Positions 40,286 through 49,139 of a stretch of 53,912 bases of DNA are shown here, one piece after another (the stretch's first letter is position 1; each line of letters opens with the position of its first letter). The notes below the pieces were generated by a model. It saw nothing but the letters and a program-made list of their open reading frames with translations, was not told where the DNA came from and searched no databases. Source of the stretch: JAAFIM01 sp964467315 (GTDB lineage Bacteria > Bacteroidota > Bacteroidia > Chitinophagales > Saprospiraceae); the NCBI GenBank assembly GCA_964467315.1, contig CAYXSA010000019.1, positions 1 to 53,912 on the forward strand. Reading direction: 5' to 3'. A program made the position numbers and the translations under genes.

Positions 40286-43051
40286 CTAATCCTCCAAGCT
40301 AAAAGCGCGCTCCAAAATTGTGCTTTGCTCCGCGTCGTGGACTTTTTTGAAGCCTGTGGCGGGCGAGGCGCTGGACTTGCGCGAGATGAGTTGTAAGAGG
40401 TCGTATTTTCGGTAAAATGCGAGTATATACTGCCATGCGCCCATGTTGGAAGGCTCCTCTTGTACCCAGCAGAAGCGGGCATTGGGGTAGCGGCGTATGA
40501 TGGCATTGACTTGCTTGCGCGGGAAGGGGTAGAGTTGCTCCAAACGCACGATGGCGATATCGGTTCTGCCTTCTGCCTGCTGTTTTTTGTAGAGGTCGTA
40601 ATAGATTTTGCCCGAGCAGCAAAGGACTTTTTTCACGCCTGCGGCTTTTTCTGCTGTGTCGTACTGCGTATCGTCGAAGGTCTCCTGAAAGCGCGTGCCT
40701 TCTGCAAACTCCGTCAGGGGCGACACGCAGAGGCGTTCGCCAAAGAGGCTTTTGGGGCTCATCACGATGAGCGGTTTGCGGAAGGGGCGCTTGAGCTGGC
40801 GGCGCATGAGGTGGAAGAAGTTGGCGGGCGTGGTAACGTTGGCGACCGTCATATTGAACTCCGCGCATTGCTGCAAGAAGCGCTCTAAGCGGGCGCTGGA
40901 GTGTTCGGGGCCTTGCCCCTCGTAGCCGTGTGGCAGGAGCATGACCAAGCCGCTCATGCGTCGCCATTTGCTTTCGCCTGCCGATATAAATTGGTCTATC
41001 ATGGTCTGCGCGCCATTGACGAAGTCGCCAAATTGCGCCTCCCAGACGACCAAAGAATCGGGGTCTGCCTGCGAATAGCCGTATTCAAAACCTAAAACCG
41101 CAAACTCCGAAAGCAAGGAATTATAAATGCGCAGTTGGGTTGTTTGTCCCGCTTGTAGGTCGTTGAAACGATTGTATTGGGCATTGGTTTCTGCGTCTAC
41201 GAGCACGGCGTTGCGATGCGAGAAGGTGCCGCGTTTTACGTCCTGCCCGCTCATGCGGATATTGTGCCCTTCCAAAAGTAAGGAACCGAAGGCGAGATGC
41301 TCCGCCATGCTCCAGTTGGCGATGCCTTCGTCGATGCGCTCTTGTGCGGCTTTGAGTATGCGATTGAATTTTGGCAAGAGGTTGAAGCCTGCGGGGATTT
41401 GCTGCAAACGGTTGAGGATATTAACCACCTGCGTAGCGGCTATGCCCGTTTGGGGCGACTGTAGGTAGTCGGCTTCCTCCGTTTTTTGCTGCATTTTTTG
41501 CCAAGAAACCTCATTTTCTTGAAATTTATAAGGCAGGGGTTGTTGGCGGACACTATCCAAGCGCTGCTGCAAAAAGTTGTCAAATTCTTCGCTAATTTTT
41601 TTCGCCATAGCTGCCTCCAGTGCGCCTTGTGCAATCAGTTGATTGACGTAAATCGTGCGCGGGTCAAGGTGTTTGGCTATCAGTTTATACAGTTGGGGCT
41701 GGGTAAATTGGGGGTCATCGCCTTCGTTGTGCCCATTGCGGCGGTAGCAAACGATGTCTATAAACACATCGGTATTGAATTCTTGCCGATATTCGAGCGC
41801 CAAGCGCGAAGCGAAAACTACCGCTTCGGGGTCATCGCCGTTGACGTGAAAAACGGGCGCTTGCACCACGCTTGCCAAGCCTGTGCAGTAGGTCGAAGAG
41901 CGTGCATCTTCAAAATCGGTGGTAAAACCAACCTGATTATTGATGACGAAGTGCATCGTGCCGCCCGTGTAATAGCCTTCGAGTTGACTCATCTGTATCA
42001 GCTCGTAGCCGATGCCCTGCCCTGCTACGGCAGCGTCGCCATGTATCAAAATGGGCAAGATGCTATCGTATTCGCTCTCATACAGCATATCCGCTTTTGC
42101 GCGGGCAAGCCCCTGTACGACGGGGTTTACAGCTTCGAGATGCGAGGGATTGGGGGCAAGTTTGAGGTAGATGCTGCTGCCGTCGCTTTTGCGGATTTCC
42201 GACGAATAGCCCATATGGTATTTTACGTCGCCATCGCCAAAGGAGAGGTCAGGTATGACATTGCCTTCAAACTCGTTGAAAATATATTCGTATGTTTTGC
42301 CCATCACATTGGCGAGCACATTGAGCCTACCGCGATGCGCCATACCTATGATGACTTCCTTTACGCCGAGTTCGCCGCCGCGCTGTATAGCTGCGTCGAG
42401 GGCGGGAATGGTTGCCTCGCCACCTTCCAGACCAAAACGCTTTTGGGCGATGTATTTTTTGGCTAAAAACTGCTCAAAACCCACCGCGCTACTCAGCTTT
42501 TCGAGTATGCGCTGCTTTTCTGCTACCGTAAATCCGTAGCTTTTTGCGGGGTCGCGCTCCTCTACCTTGCGGCGCAGCCAAGCGCGTTTTTCCTTATTTT
42601 CTATAAAGCTGTACTCAAAACCGATATTGCCGCAATAGATTTTTTGCAGGCGGGCGATAATCTCCGCCAGACTGCCATTGGGCAGACCGACCTCTGCGCC
42701 CATCACAAATTTTTGCTCCAAATCGCTCTCCGCCAAGCCAAAATTGCCCAAATCCAGATGCGGTTGGCGATTTTTGCGCGGACGTATCGGGTTGGTCGTC
42801 GAGAGCAGATGCCCCCGTTGCCGATAGGCGTGTATCAGGTCGAGCACCGCGATTTCTTTGCTCGAAATACTGCTTGCCGAGATGGGCGAAGTCGCCAAAT
42901 CGCCAGCTTCTATCGCATTTTTTTGCGCAAAATCGAAGCCCTGAAAAAATTCGCGCCAGCCCTCTGCTACACCGCTCGCATCGGCTTGATACTGCCGATA
43001 CATCGCCTCTATATAACTGGGGTGCGCGTTTGCTATGTAAGAAAAACTCAT
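40286..43051 (-). CDS. sucA: 2-oxoglutarate dehydrogenase E1 component
   Basis: A 921-residue cytosolic thiamine-diphosphate enzyme, normal length for the family. It decarboxylates 2-oxoglutarate in the TCA cycle and passes the succinyl group to the E2 lipoyl domain. Visible family blocks: an N-terminal E1-E2 docking region (SYIEAMYRQYQADASGVAEGWREFF, in parts), GMAHRGRLNVLANVMGK, HGDAAVAGQGIGYELIQMSQ, VCYRRNGHNEGDDPQFTQPQLYK and the C-terminal QEEPSNMGAWQYI. The sucB (E2) gene is not adjacent, as is often so in Bacteroidota. The next upstream gene is divergent across element E18. Confidence 0.95.
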   Translation of the reverse strand: MSFSYIANAHPSYIEAMYRQYQADASGVAEGWREFFQGFDFAQKNAIEAGDLATSPISASSISSKEIAVLDLIHAYRQRGHLLSTTNPIRPRKNRQPHLDLGNFGLAESDLEQKFVMGAEVGLPNGSLAEIIARLQKIYCGNIGFEYSFIENKEKRAWLRRKVEERDPAKSYGFTVAEKQRILEKLSSAVGFEQFLAKKYIAQKRFGLEGGEATIPALDAAIQRGGELGVKEVIIGMAHRGRLNVLANVMGKTYEYIFNEFEGNVIPDLSFGDGDVKYHMGYSSEIRKSDGSSIYLKLAPNPSHLEAVNPVVQGLARAKADMLYESEYDSILPILIHGDAAVAGQGIGYELIQMSQLEGYYTGGTMHFVINNQVGFTTDFEDARSSTYCTGLASVVQAPVFHVNGDDPEAVVFASRLALEYRQEFNTDVFIDIVCYRRNGHNEGDDPQFTQPQLYKLIAKHLDPRTIYVNQLIAQGALEAAMAKKISEEFDNFLQQRLDSVRQQPLPYKFQENEVSWQKMQQKTEEADYLQSPQTGIAATQVVNILNRLQQIPAGFNLLPKFNRILKAAQERIDEGIANWSMAEHLAFGSLLLEGHNIRMSGQDVKRGTFSHRNAVLVDAETNAQYNRFNDLQAGQTTQLRIYNSLLSEFAVLGFEYGYSQADPDSLVVWEAQFGDFVNGAQTMIDQFISAGESKWRRMSGLVMLLPHGYEGQGPEHSSARLERFLQQCAEFNMTVANVTTPANFFHLMRRQLKRPFRKPLIVMSPKSLFGERLCVSPLTEFAEGTRFQETFDDTQYDTAEKAAGVKKVLCCSGKIYYDLYKKQQAEGRTDIAIVRLEQLYPFPRKQVNAIIRRYPNARFCWVQEEPSNMGAWQYILAFYRKYDLLQLISRKSSASPATGFKKVHDAEQSTILERAFSLED

Positions 43052-43153
43052 GACAAGTATATAAGTTGATTATTTTACCCTCGCAATTAAAGGGCGCAAA
43101 TTACGCGATTTTTCGTAGCTCCGCACGCCCTTAACCCTTTATTTATTTTTTTT

Positions 43154-43259
43154 GGCGTGCCCGCTGCCCCGCGCCAAAGGCGCTTAAAGGGGCAGCGGTC
43201 GGGCTATCCGCTCCATCAGCCCGCTTTAGGCGGGCTGGTTCCGCTGCTATCCCTCACGC
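43154..43259 (-). repeat. Three-way-junction element E18
   Basis: Minus-strand copy. Hairpin 2 closes with CCGCTGCCCC/GGGGCAGCGG and a nested CGCCTTTGGCG. Hairpin 1 is GCGGAACCAGCCCG...CGGGCTGATGGAGC. Confidence 0.85.
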
Positions 43260-43330
43260 ATCTGTAAAATAAACAGCCGCTTATCCCCGAAAATAATAAC
43301 CCGCACTTTTTTTTTACGCAAAAAATACAT

Positions 43331-43338
43331 ACATTTGC
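43331..43338 (+). promoter_or_regulatory. -7 box (TACATTTG)
   Basis: TANNTTTG match about 68 bases before the next ATG; no clear -33 TTG. Confidence 0.45.
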
Positions 43339-43405
43339 GCCTTAGTGGCATAGCCATATTTTATCCGCTTCACCCCCCCGTTTTTTTCCCATTATTTCTA
43401 CCACA

Positions 43406-45340
43406 ATGGAGCCAAAAGAGAAAGATTTAGCCTTCGATATGAAACGCTATTTCAAAAAACCACAAGATGCGCAAAACGCTAAATTCAGCGAATATTTTAA
43501 CGTACTAAAAAAGGTTTTGAAGGAAAATATAGCAGGCGCAGACTGCTTTTTTGTGGCAGATTTCGACTTCAAAGACGAAAAAGGCAAACCCTTTTTGTTC
43601 TTCGGTACTCCCACAACTGAATGGAAAAATCTCATCAAAACAGACTATCGCAAGCGCAAAACCTACGCAGCAGGCAGCGCCACCAAACCCGCAGGCGATA
43701 CCAATCTAAAAATTCAAGTACAAGCAGGCAAAGGCAATAACGCCCAAAGCGTCCGCAGCTTGGAGCAACAACTGCTAAAGCCCCTACATATTCTCGTAGA
43801 ACTAAGCAATTCCGCTACAGTAGAAACGGAAACAGAAACGGAAGAACTCAGCTCCACAACTGCCGAACCCATCGTAGAAACGCCCCCTACAGTAGAAACT
43901 GCGCCCACAACGGAAGAAACGAAGGCAGAAACTGCGCCCACGACCACAGCCGAAACTACGCCCATCGTAGAAACTGCCCCTACAGTAGAAACTGCGCCCA
44001 CAACGGAAGAAACAAAGGCAGAAACAGCCCCTACAGTAGAAACAGCCCCTACAGTAGAAACTGCGCCCACAACGGAAGAAACAAAGGCAGAAACAGCCCC
44101 TACAGTAGAAACTGCGCCCACAACAGAAGAAACAAAGGCAGAAACAGCCCCTACAGTAGAAACTGCGCCCACAACCACAGCCGAAACTACCCCCGTAGTA
44201 GAGCCCGTCGTAGTAACGCCTGCGCCCGTAGTAGAGCCCGTCATGATTTTGCCCACCATCGAACCCGTCAAAGAAGAGCCTAAAAAAGAAGAAGAACCCA
44301 AAAAAGAAGAAAAGACGGAAGAAGAAAAGAAAGAGGATAAAATGAACGCTGAGGGCGAAGGCGAAGGCGGCAGAGGACGCGGTAGAGGCAGAGGCGGACA
44401 CGGTAGAGGACATAGACACGGACACGGATACACCTACGTCGAGGGCGAAGAAGAAGAGGAAGAAGCCCCCCTAAAACCACTCGAAGCCCCCAAAGTCGTC
44501 GTAGAGGCGAAAGAAGAAAAAGAGCTGGAAAAAATGGGCATCAAGATAAAGCATAAAAAAGACCGCCCCGTTTATCTCGACGATGTACTGATAGCCCTGC
44601 ATCGGCAGATGGAAAGAGCTTATAAAGTCCTGCAAGAAACCAACGATGGCACTACCAAAGCCAAAGTTTCGCAGCTTTTGCTGGTTTTGTTGCAAAAATG
44701 GGACGATGTAGCCAAACGCGCCAGTTTTAGCGATTTCACTGATGAGCAGCGCAGCGAAGTGCCCAAAATAAAAGCCGCCATGCTGGAGCTTTTCCCCTCC
44801 TTCGCCAAAGGCGGCAAAAAAACCGCCCCTACCGTAGAAGCAAAAGTAGGCTTGCAGATATTCGTACTCGACCTCAAAGGCAAAACGCATAGCATCGAAA
44901 TCGGCAATAGCGCCAGCATCAGCGAACTCTATGAGCAAACTTATGAGCGCTTGGGCTACGCGAAAGATATAAACGCCTATATCGCTCTCGGCGGGCATCC
45001 TATCTACGACGAGGGGCAAAGCGTAACGGCGGCAGGCATCAAAACGCACGATATTTTGCAAGTGCACAACAGCGCAAAAGGTAGCGGGCGAATCATCGTA
45101 AACATACGTTACGAAAACGTAGCCGAACAAGTACGCATCGGCGAAAGCAATACCTTCAACGAGCTGCTGCCCGCTATGCTCGCCAAAGTGCGGCTAAAAA
45201 GAAGCGACTATCCCAATAAGGTACTACTCGAAATCAACAAAAAAATCGTAGACGACCTGACGAAAACGCCAGCCGACTTAGGGCTAAAAAACAATGCCAC
45301 CATCTCTTTCGTCCCCAATGTCTCCGAAAAACCCAAATAG
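43406..45340 (+). CDS. Cytoplasmic protein with an RGG tract and two ubiquitin-like domains
   Basis: A 644-residue protein without signal peptide. An N-terminal domain (1-135, unknown) precedes a Thr/Glu/Pro tract (136-318) of tandem TAPTVETAPTTEETKAE repeats, encoded by near-perfect DNA repeats. A Gly/Arg-rich, RGG-like segment (319-342) and an acidic run follow. Residues 385-470 form a helical domain (VYLDDVLIALHRQMERAYKV). Residues 481-556 look like ubiquitin: LQIFVLDLKGKTHSIEI at the start (ubiquitin itself begins MQIFVKTLTGKTITLEV), then YIALGGHPIYDEGQSVTAAG and ILQVH. Residues 561-637 look like a second beta-grasp domain (IIVNIRYENVAEQVRIGE...). No E1, E2 or protease lies nearby, and no Gly-Gly end is seen, so conjugation is not implied. 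Low-complexity plus RGG suggests RNA binding or condensates (inference). Confidence 0.65.
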   Translation: MEPKEKDLAFDMKRYFKKPQDAQNAKFSEYFNVLKKVLKENIAGADCFFVADFDFKDEKGKPFLFFGTPTTEWKNLIKTDYRKRKTYAAGSATKPAGDTNLKIQVQAGKGNNAQSVRSLEQQLLKPLHILVELSNSATVETETETEELSSTTAEPIVETPPTVETAPTTEETKAETAPTTTAETTPIVETAPTVETAPTTEETKAETAPTVETAPTVETAPTTEETKAETAPTVETAPTTEETKAETAPTVETAPTTTAETTPVVEPVVVTPAPVVEPVMILPTIEPVKEEPKKEEEPKKEEKTEEEKKEDKMNAEGEGEGGRGRGRGRGGHGRGHRHGHGYTYVEGEEEEEEAPLKPLEAPKVVVEAKEEKELEKMGIKIKHKKDRPVYLDDVLIALHRQMERAYKVLQETNDGTTKAKVSQLLLVLLQKWDDVAKRASFSDFTDEQRSEVPKIKAAMLELFPSFAKGGKKTAPTVEAKVGLQIFVLDLKGKTHSIEIGNSASISELYEQTYERLGYAKDINAYIALGGHPIYDEGQSVTAAGIKTHDILQVHNSAKGSGRIIVNIRYENVAEQVRIGESNTFNELLPAMLAKVRLKRSDYPNKVLLEINKKIVDDLTKTPADLGLKNNATISFVPNVSEKPK

Positions 45341-45353
45341 TCGCCCCTTGTAT

Positions 45354-46115
45354 ATGCACTCTATCCGCTTATTCGCGCTGCTTGCCCTTAGCCTCTATGC
45401 TTGCAAATCCGAGCAGCGTAGCACAGCCCCATTCGAGCCTCGCCCCATCAGCGTACAGGCTGACTCCATGGTAAGCGTCAGCAGCAGCGACCTCGACAAT
45501 ATACAAGATACCGCCTATCGCAGCAGGCTCAAATACCTCGTTGAGGAAGCCGAATTGCGCGATAGCTTTTATCTGGATACAGTCGACACGAAGGGCAGGC
45601 GCATGCTCATTCGCAGCGGGCAAAATCTGCTATACCCCGCCCCAAGAAACGAAGCCCCGCAGCGGCAAATGATGCTATTGTATGCCCAAAGCGATGATAC
45701 TACCTTTTTTCAGGTGCAATTCTTTACTTGGGAGGCGCAGCGGCGTAGATTTAGTCCCTTTGCCTCTACGACTGGGATATTTTTCAACAATAAAGATAAG
45801 GTAGAATGGCGCGACTTCAATAACGACGACTATATGGACATTGTACTCGGCAGCGAGCGAAAAGATGCAGCCATCAATGTGCTATTGGGCAGTGCGGATA
45901 GAGCACCGCAGTATATGATTGATTTGCTATACTATGGCTACGATGCCCAATACGATAGCACGATACAAACCTATACGGGCAGGCGCAAAATCGCTTGTCC
46001 CGACAAAAAAGGCAAAGAAAGGTATATCGACTGTCGGGAGCAATTTCGGATAGAAGACCCCGATAATATGCACTATAAAGTAGTCATCGTGGGCGAGGGC
46101 TGCACATGCCCATAA
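45354..46115 (+). CDS. Lipoprotein of unknown function
   Basis: A 253-residue protein with a lipoprotein signal (MHSIRLFALLALSLYACKS, Cys17). It has an acidic Ser-rich neck, a beta-strand region with QVQFFTWEAQRRRFSPFA and KDKVEWRDFNNDDYMDIVLG, similar in character to FG-GAP/EF-hand-like Asp loops (FNNDDYMDI), and a C-terminal Cys pair (GEGCTCP). No family is recognised. The start was moved to the signal peptide; the upstream gene stops only 13 bases before it, so the two are likely one operon. A role tied to the ubiquitin-like-domain protein is only positional inference. Confidence 0.6.
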   Translation: MHSIRLFALLALSLYACKSEQRSTAPFEPRPISVQADSMVSVSSSDLDNIQDTAYRSRLKYLVEEAELRDSFYLDTVDTKGRRMLIRSGQNLLYPAPRNEAPQRQMMLLYAQSDDTTFFQVQFFTWEAQRRRFSPFASTTGIFFNNKDKVEWRDFNNDDYMDIVLGSERKDAAINVLLGSADRAPQYMIDLLYYGYDAQYDSTIQTYTGRRKIACPDKKGKERYIDCREQFRIEDPDNMHYKVVIVGEGCTCP

Positions 46116-46179
46116 ACGGAAACCTTCATAATAGAGGGACAAAAGCCTGCGCCGCGCCGCCCTTTGCGGCGTGGCAGGC

Positions 46180-46300
46180 GCGTGAGGGATAGTAGGGGCA
46201 AATCAACATTCGCCCCATTTGGGGCGATGCTGATATGCCCCGCATAGCCCGACCGCCTACCCTTTTGAGCCGCGAAGCGGCGGGGTAGGCGGGCACGCCC
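46180..46300 (+). repeat. Three-way-junction element E19
   Basis: Hairpin 2 closes with CCGCCTA/TAGGCGG, another compensated variant; hairpin 1 is REP-like (GGGGC.AATCAACATTCGCCCC plus extra arms). An accessory GCCTGCGCCGC...GCGGCGTGGCAGGC hairpin precedes block A. Confidence 0.85.
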
Positions 46301-46383
46301 AAAAAAAAATCTGCATACGAAAATGCGTTTCCCTTCGTTTTATATTGCACACGCATAACCTACACAAATCAAGTTTCTACCTT

Positions 46384-47202
46384 ATGAAAAAATTATTTTT
46401 CTCTGCCTGCATTTTGGCGGCTGGCGCTTTTGCCTTTTCTTCTTGCCTGCGCGAGGAGAGCACGGATTGGACTTTTGCGGTTGATAATGCGCACGCGGAA
46501 GAGTCCTTTCAGGATATTTATAAAAACGCAAATCAGGTAGCCGAAGGCGGCGATACGACGGGCGGACGCAGCGGCTGCACGGTCATCACGCTGGCGCAAC
46601 CTTTTGGCACCTTCCCGAATACTTATACCATTGATTTTGGGACAGACTGCGTTTGCGCCGACGGGCGCACGCGCTCTGGGCAAATCGTGGTGAATACAAC
46701 GGGGCATTGGCGCGATGCGGGTACATCGAGCACGGTTACTTTGCAGAGTTTCGTGGTGAATGGCTACGCGGTGGCGGGCACGACGACCATCACGACAAAT
46801 GCGGCAAATGCGGCAGGCAACCCCTCGATAACCGTCAATGTAGACGGTGGGCAGATAACCAATCCGCAAAACGAAACGGCGACTTGGAGCGCTACGAAAA
46901 CCTTTGAATGGGTGGATGGCGATGCGACCTCCTTCGCTTCGCATGGTTCTGCGGGCGTTACGGACGATGTATTTCATATCACGGGCAGCGCCAACGGCGT
47001 AAGTCGGGGCGGGCAGGCATTCACGGCGACCATCACCTCGCCCTTGGTACGCCGCGCGGACTGCCGTTGGATAACGCAGGGCATCGCGGACGTAACGCCT
47101 ACGGGCGGTTCGGCGCGCACGATAGATTTCGGCGATGGTTCTTGCGACAATCAGGCGACTTTGACCTTCCGCCGCTGGAGCACGACAATACAAATGCACT
47201 AA
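46384..47202 (+). CDS. Lipoprotein of unknown function
   Basis: A 272-residue protein with a lipoprotein signal (MKKLFFSACILAAGAFAFSSC, Cys21). The mature part is beta-rich with many Thr, Asn and Gly residues and four Cys residues in regularly placed pairs (GCTVITL, DCVCADGRTR, DCRWITQG, GSCDNQATL). It resembles the beta-sandwich surface lipoproteins common in Bacteroidota. One repeat-like pattern, TIDFGT(D/S)C near 95 and TIDFGDGSC near 250, frames the domain. The start was set at the signal peptide, since upstream codons lie in leader sequence. Confidence 0.6.
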   Translation: MKKLFFSACILAAGAFAFSSCLREESTDWTFAVDNAHAEESFQDIYKNANQVAEGGDTTGGRSGCTVITLAQPFGTFPNTYTIDFGTDCVCADGRTRSGQIVVNTTGHWRDAGTSSTVTLQSFVVNGYAVAGTTTITTNAANAAGNPSITVNVDGGQITNPQNETATWSATKTFEWVDGDATSFASHGSAGVTDDVFHITGSANGVSRGGQAFTATITSPLVRRADCRWITQGIADVTPTGGSARTIDFGDGSCDNQATLTFRRWSTTIQMH

Positions 47203-47203
47203 G

Positions 47204-47256
47204 TTGTGCGTTGCTTTTAGGTACTGCGCCGCTATCGCGGCGCTGGTACTTTGGTA
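47204..47256 (-). repeat. Diverged TACTTGC hairpin T6
   Basis: TTGTGCGTTGCTTTTAGGTACTGCGCCGC, loop TATC, GCGGCGCTGGTACTTTGGTA: same layout as T2/T5 with changed but paired stem bases. Confidence 0.6.
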
Positions 47257-47267
47257 TTAGATAAGCA

Positions 47268-48269
47268 TTATTCGGCATTTGCTTGCTGCAATAAAGCGGG
47301 CAAAGCGAGCCTAAACACGCAGCCTTGGGGCAGATTGGCAACTACGCTAATCTCGCCCCGATGTGCTTTAGCGAACTCGCGCACGATGTACAAGCCTAAG
47401 CCCGTGCCCTTATTTCGGCGCTGCTCCTCGTTGCCGACCCTATAGAATTTATCGAAAACCCGCGCCCGCTCTGCCTCTGCCAGCCCCCTTCCGAAGTCGG
47501 CGACCTCCAAAATATACTGCTCCTTTTCTTGCAAAATGCGCACTTCGATGCGCTCTGTTTGGGCGGCGTATTCTACCGCATTTTCCAGCAAATTGCTCAC
47601 AGCAGAGGCGAGTGTAAGGCGGTCGGCGTATACGAGTGCTTGCGGAAGTTTGGTCTGCAGCTGTATTTCTCCCGCAAATTTTGCTCGCACAAACTCTATG
47701 CATTGCTGCGTGAGCTGCAGCCAATCGAGGGTTTCAAATTGGTAACTATAGCCGCCCTCCATGCGGGCGGCGAGCAGCATGGTTTCTATATGTCGGTGTA
47801 GCCTGCCCGTTTCTTTGAGTGCCTGCTGGCTAAGCTGACGCATCATATCGGGTGTGAGCCGCTCGGCTCTGCGCTCAAAGGTTTCAAAGGCGAGTTGAAT
47901 GGAGGCTAAAGGCGATTTTAATTCGTGGGTGATGGAAAGCAAAAAATTTTGCTGCTGTTGCCCCAGCGCCTGCTCTTTGCGGCGCGAGCGCTGTATTTGC
48001 CAAAGCCCAACGAGCATGAGCGCCATCAATGCGCCGCCCTCGCCGAGTATCATAAAAGATTGTCGGTTGTACTTTTGCTCCAGCTCGGTGTAGGCAGGCA
48101 TGGCGTTTATTTCTGCCTCCTCGAAGCCATTTTCTGCAAGTTGATGCCGCAGCAATGCCAATTTCGCTTGTCGGGCATCTTCATTTTTTACCCAAAGCAG
48201 ATACGACCACCAAGAGCCCGCACTCACAATATAAGCCACGAAAAGCGCAAAAAGTAGATTGGTACGCAC
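47268..48269 (-). CDS. Sensor histidine kinase (orphan)
   Basis: A 333-residue inner-membrane kinase with two membrane helices (about 5-25 and 73-92) around a short periplasmic part. His115 in LLSITHELKSPLASIQL is the phosphorylation site. The ATPase domain has NLLENAVEYA, DFGRGLAEAERARVFDKFYRV, GTGLGLYIVREFAKAHRGEI and GCVFRLALP. The start codon is GTG (48267-48269), directly abutted by a heptamer array, which may have replaced the original leader. No response regulator is adjacent. It is convergent with the preceding lipoprotein gene. Confidence 0.9.
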   Translation of the reverse strand: MRTNLLFALFVAYIVSAGSWWSYLLWVKNEDARQAKLALLRHQLAENGFEEAEINAMPAYTELEQKYNRQSFMILGEGGALMALMLVGLWQIQRSRRKEQALGQQQQNFLLSITHELKSPLASIQLAFETFERRAERLTPDMMRQLSQQALKETGRLHRHIETMLLAARMEGGYSYQFETLDWLQLTQQCIEFVRAKFAGEIQLQTKLPQALVYADRLTLASAVSNLLENAVEYAAQTERIEVRILQEKEQYILEVADFGRGLAEAERARVFDKFYRVGNEEQRRNKGTGLGLYIVREFAKAHRGEISVVANLPQGCVFRLALPALLQQANAE

Positions 48270-48306
48270 GAATTACGAATTACGAATTACGAGTTACGAA
48301 TACGAA
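48270..48306. repeat. Heptamer array GAATTAC/GAGTTAC
   Basis: Three GAATTAC units then decaying ones, touching the GTG start of the kinase gene. A TGATAATCA palindrome lies at 48339-48347. Confidence 0.85.
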
Positions 48307-48480
48307 GTAAACGCGAAGCGAATTTTGCGCATAAATCGCTGATAATCAACAGTATATAAGTTAAAAATTTTACTTTTTACTTTGGGCTACGCATTCGCTG
48401 CGTGGTCATTTTTAATCTTCATAATCGTACACAGCCGACTCCCACCACAACAAAATTTGGGCTTGTTCCCAAGAAAACAA

Positions 48481-49062
48481 CTACTTAAAACGCAGGGAAG
48501 CAAGGGCGAACTGGCGCAGGCTGCTCAAGTCGTTGGGGTCGTCGTAGAGGCAATAAATATAGGCATCGGCGACCTTATCTTTGTGAATAGCGATAGAAAA
48601 TTGGTACTTGTACTGCTGGGCAAATTCCTCCCGCGCGGGCGCGCTCGAACTTGCCGCCCAATCGGCGTTGAACTCCTTCGCATCGATTTTTGTAACAGTT
48701 GGGCGGCTTTCCCAAGCGGATACATTGTAGCTAATCGCCATGAACATAGAGGGATACCATTCGTTGGGGTCAGCCGCGATAACGCCTTCTTGCTTGATGG
48801 TTTCTTTGTATTTGCGTATATCCTCGTCTAAAGGTCTAATCGTGTAGCGGATTTCAAAGTTTTTTTTGCGGTGCTTTATCGCGTATTCGTAGCCCATTTT
48901 ATGATTTTCAATGATGGGCACAGGCTTAAAATGCTTTTGTTTTTTGAAATTTAGCTGTGCGCGCGCAAGCAAGCCGCTAAAATCGGCGGGCAACTGCTGC
49001 GAAAAAATTAAAGCAGGGCAGGCTAAGAGCAAAAAAAATATAAAAATGCGTACCTTTGGCAT
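48481..49062 (-). CDS. Exported protein of unknown function
   Basis: A 193-residue protein with a signal peptide (MPKVRIFIFFLLLACPALIFSQ). The mature part is alpha/beta with FEIRYTIRPLDEDIRKYKET and PSMFMAISYNVSAWESR, and a C-terminal helix DLSSLRQFALASLRFK. No family can be named. It is alone on its strand between two plus-strand or convergent neighbours; the next plus-strand gene, also a small exported protein, is divergent 77 bases away. The pair shares a small divergent promoter region. Confidence 0.55.
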   Translation of the reverse strand: MPKVRIFIFFLLLACPALIFSQQLPADFSGLLARAQLNFKKQKHFKPVPIIENHKMGYEYAIKHRKKNFEIRYTIRPLDEDIRKYKETIKQEGVIAADPNEWYPSMFMAISYNVSAWESRPTVTKIDAKEFNADWAASSSAPAREEFAQQYKYQFSIAIHKDKVADAYIYCLYDDPNDLSSLRQFALASLRFK

Positions 49063-49139
49063 GGGTTGGGAGGAGGTTTGTAAAATAAATGATGGCTCTG
49101 TAAAACTACGCGTTTTAGGGTTGAAATAAAATTATAACC

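Larger units (their letters stand above)
43052..43405. other. Divergent intergenic region (354 bp)
   Basis: No gene. It holds element E18, a -7 box for the ubiquitin-like-domain gene, and AT-rich sequence near the sucA start. Confidence 0.75.

Noticed and set aside
43714..44433. Long antisense frame rich in GAVSTVGAVSAFVSS
   Set aside because: Shadow of the Thr/Glu-rich repeat tract of the plus-strand gene.
43406..46115. A bacterial ubiquitin conjugation (Bil-like) operon
   Set aside because: No E1, E2 or deubiquitinase gene nearby; neighbours are sucA and a lipoprotein, and the ubiquitin-like domains do not end in an exposed Gly-Gly.
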